Source: Bacteroidota bacterium
GTDB taxonomy: Bacteria > Bacteroidota > Ignavibacteria > Ignavibacteriales > Ignavibacteriaceae
Assembly (NCBI GenBank): GCA_021813585.1
Contig: JAKAJV010000096.1
Location: 1 to 58,823, forward strand
Reading direction: 5' to 3'
DNA: 58,823 nt
Both the position numbers and the translations under genes were made by a program. The notes under the pieces were generated by a model. It saw nothing but the letters and a program-made list of their open reading frames with translations. It ran no database searches and was not told the origin of the DNA. This document shows positions 46,996-54,864 of the stretch, piece by piece (positions within the stretch are counted from its first letter, which is position 1; each line of letters begins with the position of its first letter).

Positions 46996-47427
46996 ATGAA
47001 GGATTTTATATCGTGCTCAAAATATAGTGGTTCTTTCGAAACATATTTTTCTAGGGAACACATATGGATTCGAAAAAATATTTACGGGTTAGTTAAGCTC
47101 GGTGTTGATGACTATGCCGTTCATTCTCTATGTAACCCCGGGGTAAAATTATTAATTTCCGCAGTCTGTTATATAAGAAAGGGCGACAATCTTTTTGAGC
47201 TTGAAGGTAAAAGCGGAAGGCTGACGTTATACTCTCCGATTGATTGTAAGATTGAATTTAGTAATCCGGTTATTACATGGGAAATAATTGATGACCCGTA
47301 TAATGATGATTGGATTGCGCTCGTTTTATTCACCGGATATATCTATGAAAAAAATAATTTGTTTAACCGCGATGAATATACAAAATGGCTGGAGCGGCAG
47401 TATAATCAATCCAAAAGAGTTTTATAA
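46996..47427 (+). CDS. Small GcvH-like domain protein
   Basis: 143 residues. Landmarks of the glycine-cleavage H-protein fold are readable: H-I-W-I near 22-25, GLVKLGVDDYAVHSL, G-D-N-L-F-E-L-E, then Y-S-P-I-D-C-K-I and D-D-W-I-A-L-V. The nearest lysine (Lys72 in ELEGKSG) is eight rather than seven residues before S-P and lacks the E-S-V context, so lipoylation is doubtful. It ends on the base before the next gene begins. There are no gcvT or gcvP genes around, which argues against glycine cleavage. RBS AAAAGGGG is 8 bases ahead of the ATG. Function unknown. Confidence 0.82.
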   Translation: MKDFISCSKYSGSFETYFSREHIWIRKNIYGLVKLGVDDYAVHSLCNPGVKLLISAVCYIRKGDNLFELEGKSGRLTLYSPIDCKIEFSNPVITWEIIDDPYNDDWIALVLFTGYIYEKNNLFNRDEYTKWLERQYNQSKRVL

Positions 47428-48168
47428 ATGCCGGATATTAGAAATGACATAATAAAGAATTCTTACGACGGCTTGAATTGCATCTGGATGGCATCAGGCA
47501 GTATCGACTTCAGTTTATGCGAGAAGGACTATATTTGTGAAGATTGCCCTCTTGATAAAATTATGAGAAATTTATTTTCTGACGACGGAAGAGTGGGGAA
47601 TATAAATTTCAATTTATATGATTTAGAATTTCTGGATAGGATAATAAATAAGATAGAAAATTCTAGCTACGATTCCAGGTTAATCTATTTTAACAATAAC
47701 GTTGTGGTCAAGCATATTTTTTCGAATATATACTACCTTGGTCTAAATCCGATTTTTGTTAGTCTTCTGGATAATGTTACGGCAATAAGGGAGTATTTGA
47801 AGCGTGTTTACTTTTTAAAAGGCCAGAAGATTTTAGTAATTGACGGTGATTGGGGAAGCTTTACCGTAAGTACGCCTGTAAATTTCATGCTGCTGGATAA
47901 GTTAAACTGGAAGCTGGAAGATTTAATATCTAAAAACTGGCTCGCCTTAGTATTATTAAACCAGCAGGAAATAGATGACGGAAAACTATCTTGCTGTTTG
48001 TGGCAGAAGGGACAATTCAAAGCACTAAAGCTTCTTAACGATTATAAGAACTGCTGCCTAAAGATAAATTCAATCTCAGATAAATCGGCTGTTAAAATAA
48101 ATTCGCTGTTCCAGCTTATTGGTAAAGATGAATATCTGAAAATGTTAAACTGCTATTGCGACGAATGA
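47428..48168 (+). CDS. Cysteine-motif protein with degenerate GcvH-like domain
   Basis: 246 residues. The N-terminus carries LNCIWMASGSIDFSLC, then EKDYICEDCPLDK, with Cys18, Cys31, Cys37 and Cys40 in a conserved-looking pattern that could bind a metal or form a redox pair. Residues about 89-178 follow the H-protein template weakly (HIFSNIYYLGL, F-L-K-G-Q-K-I, S-T-P-V-N, N-W-L-A-L-V) and have no lysine at the lipoyl position. Its ATG directly follows the TAA of the preceding GcvH-like gene, so the two are coupled and may act as a pair. I do not know a characterised homologue. Confidence 0.78.
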   Translation: MPDIRNDIIKNSYDGLNCIWMASGSIDFSLCEKDYICEDCPLDKIMRNLFSDDGRVGNINFNLYDLEFLDRIINKIENSSYDSRLIYFNNNVVVKHIFSNIYYLGLNPIFVSLLDNVTAIREYLKRVYFLKGQKILVIDGDWGSFTVSTPVNFMLLDKLNWKLEDLISKNWLALVLLNQQEIDDGKLSCCLWQKGQFKALKLLNDYKNCCLKINSISDKSAVKINSLFQLIGKDEYLKMLNCYCDE

Positions 48169-48260
48169 GTTATTCTTTTTGTTCGCTGAATTAATGCAAG
48201 AAATTTTTAAGGGAAACATTATAAAATGCCGGCAATTTAAATAGCAACTAAGAATTTACA

Positions 48261-49844
48261 ATGACTATTAAATTATTAAATAAGTTAAGTACAAAGCTAA
48301 TACTTTCCATTTCTACCATTCTTATTATTATTCTGGCGGTATATACTTATATATCCGTAACGGGTCTTACAAACGGTTTAACCGAATCTAGCTATCAATA
48401 CGCGTACAACATAAGCGATATAGTTAAGAAATCTCTGCGCTATAGTATGCTGTTAAACAGGAGAGAGGATGTATACCAGATTATAAAGACAATAGGCACA
48501 GAAAAAGGCGTGGAAGGAATTAGGATTTATAACCGGCTTGGTACAATAATTTATTCCACAGATTCTTCCGAAGTGCAAAAGAAAGTGGAAATAACCGACG
48601 AGGTCTGCTTCGGCTGCCATAACCAGCAAACTGCTCTGGTAACACTCCCCGCAGAAAAAAAGATGAGGATATTTAAGAGCAACAGGAATAAGAATGTACT
48701 CGAAGTTATAAATCCCATACATAACGAGATCGACTGCTCAACGGCAGGCTGCCATGCTCATTCATCCAGAGTGGAAATTCTCGGCATGCTCGATGTTATG
48801 ATTTCCATGGAAAGTCTGGATGAAATTATCGCTGCAAATACCAGGACGATAATTACCAATTCATTAATCATCCTGCTTGTAATTTCATTCTTCTGCGGGT
48901 TGTTCATCAGCGTTCTAATTAACAGGCCCATTAGAAAGCTTACTATAGGAATAGAAGAAATCGGCAAGGGGAATTTGTCGTATAAAATCCCCATAAACTC
49001 TAAAGATGAATTCGGGCATGTAGCGCTCAGGTTTAATGAAATGTCGGTTAAGCTTGAAACTGCTTACAATGAAATAGAGGACTGGTCGGAAAACCTAAAC
49101 AAAAAGGTTCAGGAAAAATCGGAAGAATTGAAAAATATTTATGATCAGGTAATACAAATGGAAAAGCTGGCCTCGCTGGGCAAATTGTCCGCTACAGTTG
49201 CTCATGAGCTTAATAATCCTCTGGCGGGAATTCTTACTTACAGCAAGCTTATCCTGAAAAAATTAAAAGAGCAGCAGAAGAACAGCGAATTCGAAAATAT
49301 GATTGAGTACCTGAAGGTTATTTCCGAAGAGTCTTCCAGGTGCGGAAAAATAGTAAAGGATATGTTATTGTTTTCGCACAAGGGAGATAACATTTATCTT
49401 CAAAGCGATCTAAAGTCTATTATAGATAAGTGCTCTTCCATAATCGATTATCATTTGAAGGTTAACAATATAAATTTAATAAAAGAATTTAAGACTGAAA
49501 GGTCGGACCTGCTGTGCGACCCCCAGAAATTGCAGCAGGCTTTCATGTCTCTTTTAATAAATTCCATCGAAGCAATGCCCGATGGCGGAAACATAATTAT
49601 AGAGCTGAGCATGGAGAACGGAATTTACATTATCAGGATAATTGATGAAGGCACCGGTATAGCCGACAAAGATCTACCTCATATCTTCGAGCCTTTTTAT
49701 ACTACTAAAGAAGCATTTAAGGGAACCGGCCTGGGATTATCAATTGTATATGGTATTATTAGTCAGCACAGCGGCTTCGTCGAAGTCGAAAAGACTTCTC
49801 CAAAAGGGACAATATTTAAAATAACTTTGCCTCTAAAAGTATAA
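48261..49844 (+). CDS. Haem-motif sensor histidine kinase
   Basis: 527 residues. TM1 about 12-30; periplasmic domain about 33-195 with C116-F-G-C-H120 and the long motif C159-S-T-A-G-C-H165; TM2 about 198-220; HAMP about 221-273; coiled linker; HisKA with His315 in TVAHELNNPLAGI; HATPase about 405-525 with NSIEAMPDG, DEGTGI and GTGLGLSIVYG. The periplasmic half is clearly related to that of the kinase at 40995-42863 (LLNxR, GTIIYST, haem motif, AEKKMRIF, NPIHNEIDCS), but the ATPase is uninterrupted. It lies 18 bases before the NtrC-type regulator and phosphorylates it by inference. The sensor probably reads redox state or a haem ligand. Confidence 0.92.
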   Translation: MTIKLLNKLSTKLILSISTILIIILAVYTYISVTGLTNGLTESSYQYAYNISDIVKKSLRYSMLLNRREDVYQIIKTIGTEKGVEGIRIYNRLGTIIYSTDSSEVQKKVEITDEVCFGCHNQQTALVTLPAEKKMRIFKSNRNKNVLEVINPIHNEIDCSTAGCHAHSSRVEILGMLDVMISMESLDEIIAANTRTIITNSLIILLVISFFCGLFISVLINRPIRKLTIGIEEIGKGNLSYKIPINSKDEFGHVALRFNEMSVKLETAYNEIEDWSENLNKKVQEKSEELKNIYDQVIQMEKLASLGKLSATVAHELNNPLAGILTYSKLILKKLKEQQKNSEFENMIEYLKVISEESSRCGKIVKDMLLFSHKGDNIYLQSDLKSIIDKCSSIIDYHLKVNNINLIKEFKTERSDLLCDPQKLQQAFMSLLINSIEAMPDGGNIIIELSMENGIYIIRIIDEGTGIADKDLPHIFEPFYTTKEAFKGTGLGLSIVYGIISQHSGFVEVEKTSPKGTIFKITLPLKV

Positions 49845-49862
49845 AAATAATTGAGGGATGAA

Positions 49863-51215
49863 ATGAACAAAAAAGAAAAAATTTTAATAGTAGATGATGA
49901 AAAGATCGTAAGAGAATCTCTTCTTCATTGGTTTCTGGATGAAGGCTACATAGTGGACAGCGCAGAAGACGGGGAATCGGCTCTTAAAATTTTTAACAAT
50001 AACAACTATAATCTGGTACTCGTGGATTTAAAAATGCCGGGCATGAGCGGACTAGAAGTCCTAAAAAAAATACGGTCGGTCGATAAAGACACTATCGTAA
50101 TAATGATTACCGCCTTTGCATCTGTACCGACTGCCATTGCCGCACTAAAGGAAGGAGCTTATGACTATGTTACAAAACCGATTGACCCGGACGAGCTTGC
50201 ACATCTTGTTAAGAAAGCACTCGAACAGAGCGCACTTAGGATTGAGAACCGCCAGCTGAAAGAAAACCTGGATGAAATTGGCAGGCACTGCAACCTGATA
50301 GGTGAATCATTCCAAATGAAAAAAATATATGAAATGATAAAAACCGTTGCCGCAACTGATACTACGGTGATGATAAACGGAGACAACGGTACCGGTAAGG
50401 AAATAGTAGCAAAGGCTATCCATTCTCGCAGCGCTAGAAAATATTTCCCCTTCATTTCAATTAAATGCAGTTCTCTAACAGAGGAGATGCTGGAAAGCGA
50501 CCTGTTCGGTGAGGAAGCGGGCTCGCCAATCGGAAACACAATCCGGAAGAAAGGGAAGTTTGAACTGGTTAATGGCGGTACGCTTTATCTTGATGAGGTA
50601 AGCTCTATTTCCCTTAAACTGCAGGTGGAGATTTTAAACGTACTAGAGACAAAACAGTTTTGCCGCATAGGCGGAGATGAAATAAAAAAAACTAACTTCA
50701 GACTTATTGTAGCTAATAACGTAAGCCTAGACGGCCTAGTAAAAGCCGGCAGGTTTAGGGAAGACCTGAATTATAAGCTGAGTGTATTTGCAATTTCGAT
50801 TCCTCCGTTAAGAGAAAGGGGAGAAGACATTCTTCTCTTGGCAGCCTCGTTTGCAAAAAAGTTTTCGGATGCAATGAACAAGCCGGTAAAGGAGTTCAGC
50901 AAGGAGGCAGTAAATTTTATTTTGGGCTACGACTGGCCGGGCAACGTTCGCGAGCTGGAAAATGCAATTGAAAGAGCTATAGTAATAGGCAAGGGCGATT
51001 TTATTACTGTTGATGATCTGCCGTTCCATTTATCTGTTCCAGGCTTTGAGCCCGAAGACGGCAGGAAAAGTCTTTCGGCTATTGAAAAGAAGTACATACA
51101 TAAAGTGTTAAACGAGAACAACTGGAATATTTCCCGGAGCGCCGCAATTCTAGAGATAGACAGGGTTACACTTTATAATAAAATTAATAAATACAAATTG
51201 CGGAAGAATATTTAA
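49863..51215 (+). CDS. NtrC-type response regulator lacking the GAFTGA motif
   Basis: 450 residues from ATG 49863, which has RBS TTGAGGGATG just ahead; TTG 49851 would add four residues. Receiver 1-120: DDE 11-13, Asp55 in LVLVDLKMPG, Lys in YVTKPIDPD. AAA+ domain about 145-375: Walker A GDNGTGKE (173-180), Walker B LYLDE, arginine-finger segment FREDLNYKLSVF, PLRERGEDI. C-terminal Fis-type HTH about 405-447 (NISRSAAILEIDRVTLYNKI). In sigma-54 activators the loop after ESxLFG reads GAFTGA; here the sequence is GEEAGSPIGN (220-225 = GSPIGN). It therefore probably does not remodel sigma-54 polymerase, but acts as a sigma-70-type or other regulator. Last gene of the rightward operon. Confidence 0.92.
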   Translation: MNKKEKILIVDDEKIVRESLLHWFLDEGYIVDSAEDGESALKIFNNNNYNLVLVDLKMPGMSGLEVLKKIRSVDKDTIVIMITAFASVPTAIAALKEGAYDYVTKPIDPDELAHLVKKALEQSALRIENRQLKENLDEIGRHCNLIGESFQMKKIYEMIKTVAATDTTVMINGDNGTGKEIVAKAIHSRSARKYFPFISIKCSSLTEEMLESDLFGEEAGSPIGNTIRKKGKFELVNGGTLYLDEVSSISLKLQVEILNVLETKQFCRIGGDEIKKTNFRLIVANNVSLDGLVKAGRFREDLNYKLSVFAISIPPLRERGEDILLLAASFAKKFSDAMNKPVKEFSKEAVNFILGYDWPGNVRELENAIERAIVIGKGDFITVDDLPFHLSVPGFEPEDGRKSLSAIEKKYIHKVLNENNWNISRSAAILEIDRVTLYNKINKYKLRKNI

Positions 51216-51359
51216 CTCATAATTTGCGCAGAGTTATTATTTATCTACCTGCGGTTACAGCCGAGCCGGATTGGTTTGAATTCCAAACGAATTAAGGTTA
51301 TTTTTGTTGTGGGTTTTTTTGAATAAATTGATTTACCAATAAAATTATTTGGAGTAATA

Positions 51360-52409
51360 ATGTTAGAAAAAATTAAAGAACTTCTGGGAAAAGAAGCCGA
51401 CGAATTATTAAGTTATAAAGCTAAATTTCCAAAAGAGCAGTTGCATTTGCCCGGGCCGGATTTCGTCGATAGAATTTTTGCCCAAAGCGACAGAAACATA
51501 AACGTATTAAAAAATCTTCAGTGGATTTTTATGAGCGGGAGACTATCGGGCTCAGGCTACATGTCAATCCTTCCCGTAGACCAGGGAATTGAACACTCAG
51601 CAGGTGCATCATTTGCGCCGAACCCGGAATATTTTGACCCCGAAAATATAGTTAAGCTTGCAATTGAAGGCGGCTGCAATGCAGTTGCTTCCACTCTGGG
51701 CGTGCTCGGAATGACTTCCAGAAAATATGCGCACAAAATTCCTTTCATAGTTAAGCTAAACCACAACGAGCTGTTAACTTTTCCAAATAAGTTTGACCAG
51801 ATAATGTTTGCAAGTGTTGAACAAGCTTACGATATGGGCGCGGCCGCTGTTGGAGCCACAATCTATTTCGGCTCGCCGGAAAGCGACCGCCAGATTGTTG
51901 AAGTAAGCCAGGCCTTCCAGTACGCGCACGAAATGGGCCTCGCTACCATCCTCTGGTGCTATTTAAGGAATAACGAGTTCAAAACAAAGGAAAAAGACTA
52001 CCATGTAGCTTCGGATTTGACCGGGCAGGCAAACCACCTCGGCGTTACTATCGAAGCCGATATTATTAAGCAGAAATTACCAGAATGCAACGGCGGCTTC
52101 GAAGCTTTGAAGTTCGGTAAGACCAGCAAAAAGGTTTATTCCGATTTATCAAGCGATAACCCGATTGACCTAACCCGTTACCAGGTAATAAATAATTACA
52201 TGGGCAGAGCGGGATTGATTAACAGCGGCGGCGCTTCTGGCGCAAATGATTTTGCCGAAGCTGCAAAGACTGCAGTTATAAACAAAAGAGCCGGCGGAAT
52301 GGGATTAATTTCCGGAAGGAAAGCTTTCCAGCGCCCGATGGCAGACGGCGTTAAGCTTCTTAATACTATTCAGGATGTTTATCTTGAAAAGGAAGTTACT
52401 GTAGCTTAA
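51360..52409 (+). CDS. fbaB: Fructose-bisphosphate aldolase, class I (FbaB/DhnA type)
   Basis: 349 residues. It cleaves fructose-1,6-bisphosphate to DHAP and glyceraldehyde-3-phosphate with a Schiff-base lysine. The sequence is a near full-length match of the E. coli FbaB pattern as I recall it: [100 protein letters not shown] and [12 protein letters not shown]. This is the metal-independent type used in gluconeogenesis or glycolysis of anaerobes. RBS TTTGGAG is 7 bases ahead. Monocistronic, with a terminator behind. Confidence 0.96.
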   Translation: MLEKIKELLGKEADELLSYKAKFPKEQLHLPGPDFVDRIFAQSDRNINVLKNLQWIFMSGRLSGSGYMSILPVDQGIEHSAGASFAPNPEYFDPENIVKLAIEGGCNAVASTLGVLGMTSRKYAHKIPFIVKLNHNELLTFPNKFDQIMFASVEQAYDMGAAAVGATIYFGSPESDRQIVEVSQAFQYAHEMGLATILWCYLRNNEFKTKEKDYHVASDLTGQANHLGVTIEADIIKQKLPECNGGFEALKFGKTSKKVYSDLSSDNPIDLTRYQVINNYMGRAGLINSGGASGANDFAEAAKTAVINKRAGGMGLISGRKAFQRPMADGVKLLNTIQDVYLEKEVTVA

Positions 52410-52461
52410 GCTTCTGTATTGATTGTAAAAAATAAAAGATTGATTTCACTATTTTATGATT

Positions 52462-52490
52462 ACGCCCCTTATTATAAGGGGCGTTGTTAT
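52462..52490. terminator. Bidirectional terminator between fbaB and the convergent acetate kinase-like gene
   Basis: ACGCCCCTTAT and ATAAGGGGCGT form an 11-base stem around a single T (52462-52472 with 52474-52484), realistically a 9-base stem with a 5-base loop, followed by TGTTATTG. It lies between two convergent genes. Confidence 0.8.
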
Positions 52491-52542
52491 TGTGTGCCCG
52501 GCATTTCTCCTTTCAGAAGCCTGCCTGTCCGGTAGATAGAGT

Positions 52543-53613
52543 TCAATTTGAATTTTGAACAGTATAATAATCCGCAATAATTTCTTCAACTCTTTCATAA
52601 AAATAAAATACTTGCGGAGAAAACTCTTTTACCGGAATTCTTTTTAATTCTGAAATCAGCCAGCTTGCTAATTTTGGTGCCGCATCTATATACTTCCCGG
52701 AAAATGCAATCGCATCAAATCCGTCCATCGCAGCTAAAGCAGAACCGCAAGAAAGTAAGATTTTATATTTGAAAATCCGGGATGCTTTTTTATTATTCTC
52801 TTCATCTTCAAAAATATCGCTAATGGAAGTTCGTTTTCCTGCTATAGCAGATAATCCGCTTTTTTTAGTAATGATTTCATTTATCGTTTCTGCGCCAAGC
52901 TTTTTCTTTTCTTCAATCAGTATTATAATTCCCGGGTCCAGTTCTCCACATGTTGTATCGCCGGGAATGCCTTCTACCGGCGTTGCCCCGCTCGATATCA
53001 TTACCGGTTTACCGTTTATAATTGCCGCAACTTCCGGAACAGGGTCCAGACAAATAGAAATAATCTTTTTAGCACGCCTATTTTTATCCCTCATTTTTTC
53101 AATTACAGCTTTGTGAGTTAAGCCGTTGTAGCCAAATCTTCTAATTTCCATTTTCATTAAATTATTATCCAGCGCATACAACTGCTCTCGTGCGGGCAGC
53201 TCTGAAAAAAAAGCAGTTTCAAAGAATAATTTTATCTCCGTTGCAGGAGATATTCCGTTTATTACTTCAATTAATTTTATTACTGCAGAAATATCAAGTG
53301 GCGACAGCCGGATAAGCTTTTCCAATTTGCTCAGAGTAGAATTATCATAAACCGCAACATCCTTAAATAAATTTCCGCCATACAATACTCTTATAGCAGC
53401 AGAAGCCGGTTTGAAATTGTTTATCAAATGTATGATTTCATTTTTTGAGCTAACCGGACTTCTAAATCTTACTCTCCCGCTTGATAGTAGTTCATACTTT
53501 CTGTTTCCTTTCCCGGAAGGCATAGAAGCATCCGTTGAGCAATTAGGACAAATATTAAATACAAAATATTTTATAAAAAAATTCTCTGGGATAAAAACAA
53601 TTAAACTTTTCAT
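52543..53613 (-). CDS. Acetate kinase-like paralogue, probably catalytically dead
   Basis: 356 residues; clear family membership from FFETAFFSELP, IRRFGYNGLTH, ISSGATPVEGIPG, CGELDPGIIIL and GLSAIAGKRTSISDI, each aligned to an AckA block. However, key positions are changed: the N-terminal N-x-G-S-S-S-x-K block reads IPENFFIKY; the D of FDTAFH is E, the following His is Phe; GHGTSH His is Asn (GYNGLTH); CHLGNG is ICLDPV; the Arg of TRSGDxDP is Thr (TTCGELDP); FTGGIGEN is absent; and the C-terminal TNEE block is missing. It would bind neither acetate nor ATP normally. Positions correspond to Asn7, Asp148, His180 and Arg241 in Methanosarcina Ack numbering. It sits 3 bases behind true acetate kinase, with its own RBS GGAGCTAATAA. 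Confidence 0.85.
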   Translation of the reverse strand: MKSLIVFIPENFFIKYFVFNICPNCSTDASMPSGKGNRKYELLSSGRVRFRSPVSSKNEIIHLINNFKPASAAIRVLYGGNLFKDVAVYDNSTLSKLEKLIRLSPLDISAVIKLIEVINGISPATEIKLFFETAFFSELPAREQLYALDNNLMKMEIRRFGYNGLTHKAVIEKMRDKNRRAKKIISICLDPVPEVAAIINGKPVMISSGATPVEGIPGDTTCGELDPGIIILIEEKKKLGAETINEIITKKSGLSAIAGKRTSISDIFEDEENNKKASRIFKYKILLSCGSALAAMDGFDAIAFSGKYIDAAPKLASWLISELKRIPVKEFSPQVFYFYERVEEIIADYYTVQNSN

Positions 53614-53616
53614 TTA

Positions 53617-54837
53617 TTAGCTCCGGTAATCTTTCTCTGCAAGCAAAGACTCATGCCTAAGAAGCTGATACGCCCTTTTTGCAATTGACAATTCTTCATT
53701 TGTTTTAACGACTATAATACGGATTTTACTTTCAGGCGGCGAAACGTCGCACGGGTAGCTTTCAGCATGCCTGTTTTTCATTTCGTCTAATTTTATTCCG
53801 AAGAAGTCCATATCGCTGCAGACTAATTTACGTACTAGCGGAACGGTTTCTCCAATTGTATCTGTAAAAATTATTGCATCAACTCTTCCCAATAAGGCCA
53901 GATAAGAACCTAAATACTTTTTAATCCTCCATAAATAAATTTCAAAAGTAATCTCGGATTTTGCGTCGTTATCTTTTGCTCTAATTATATCTCTTATATC
54001 CGATGAAATGCCTGACAGGCCAAGCACGCCGCTTTTCTTATTTAATATTTTATTTACTTTTAAAAAATCTCCTTCTTCATAAGCAAGCATTTTTAATAAA
54101 ACCGCAGGGTCTAAATTCCCGCAGCGGGTGCTCATAACTAAGCCTTGGAGCGGCGAAAACCCCATTGAATTATCGATCGACTTCCCTTCTTTTATTGCAC
54201 ATAAGCTTGCGCCGCCGCTTCCTAAGTGGCAGCTTACAGCATTAAATTTTTCAACGGGAATATTTAAATAATCCGCTGCTTCTTCTGAAACAAATTGATG
54301 GCTGATTCCATGAAAACCGTATTTTCTTATGCCTAATTCTTCACAAAGCTTTTTAGGAAGAGCGTAGGTATAAGCATAATCCGGAATAGTTGAATGAAAT
54401 GAAGTATCAAGAATTATTGCCTGCGGCACTTCAGGACATTTTTCTTTGCATGCTTTAATAACTTCAATAATCGGAGGGTTGTGAATTGGTGCAAGCTCTT
54501 TTAAATCCTCTAAAAATGCGAAAGACGCCTCGTCCAATAATGCATCCTTTCCAATTTCTTTTGAGCCTTTAACCAGCCGGTGCGCAAAAATGTCCGGCTT
54601 TGCATAACCTCTCTCTTCAACAATTTTCATCACTTCAGAAAATGCCTCAAGGTGATTTTTTATACTCTCTACAAAAATTTCCTTGCCGCCGTCGGCCTCG
54701 TGAATTATTTGCGAAGGCTTCGCTGTCCTAGAAGCTATTCTTTGAACCTCGCCACCGAATAATTCTTTTTCAGAAGGCATGGAAATCATTTTATATTTCA
54801 AGGACGAACTTCCGCAATTAAAAACAAATATATTCAT
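53617..54837 (-). CDS. ackA: Acetate kinase
   Basis: 406 residues. It interconverts acetate + ATP and acetyl phosphate + ADP. Family blocks: FVFNCGSSSLKYK, FAHRLVKGSKEIG, LAPIHNPP, ILDTSFHSTIPDYAY, YGFHGISH, CHLGSGGASLCAI, MGFSPLQGLVMSTRCGNLDP, GLSGISSDIRD, IIFTDTIGETVPLVR and the C-terminal TNEELSIAK. Catalytic residues corresponding to Asn7, Arg91, Asp148, His180 and Arg241 are kept. The GGIGEN block reads DTIGET, a minor deviation. RBS AAAGGA is directly before the ATG. Second of three genes: M20 hydrolase, ackA, decayed paralogue. No phosphotransacetylase gene is present in the window. Confidence 0.95.
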   Translation of the reverse strand: MNIFVFNCGSSSLKYKMISMPSEKELFGGEVQRIASRTAKPSQIIHEADGGKEIFVESIKNHLEAFSEVMKIVEERGYAKPDIFAHRLVKGSKEIGKDALLDEASFAFLEDLKELAPIHNPPIIEVIKACKEKCPEVPQAIILDTSFHSTIPDYAYTYALPKKLCEELGIRKYGFHGISHQFVSEEAADYLNIPVEKFNAVSCHLGSGGASLCAIKEGKSIDNSMGFSPLQGLVMSTRCGNLDPAVLLKMLAYEEGDFLKVNKILNKKSGVLGLSGISSDIRDIIRAKDNDAKSEITFEIYLWRIKKYLGSYLALLGRVDAIIFTDTIGETVPLVRKLVCSDMDFFGIKLDEMKNRHAESYPCDVSPPESKIRIIVVKTNEELSIAKRAYQLLRHESLLAEKDYRS

Positions 54838-54864
54838 TCCTTTTTCATTTCCTTATTAATAAAA

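Noticed and set aside
46996-48168. Glycine cleavage H proteins
   Set aside because: Fold-like landmarks exist, but no gcvT/gcvP nearby and no convincing lipoyl lysine; not called gcvH.
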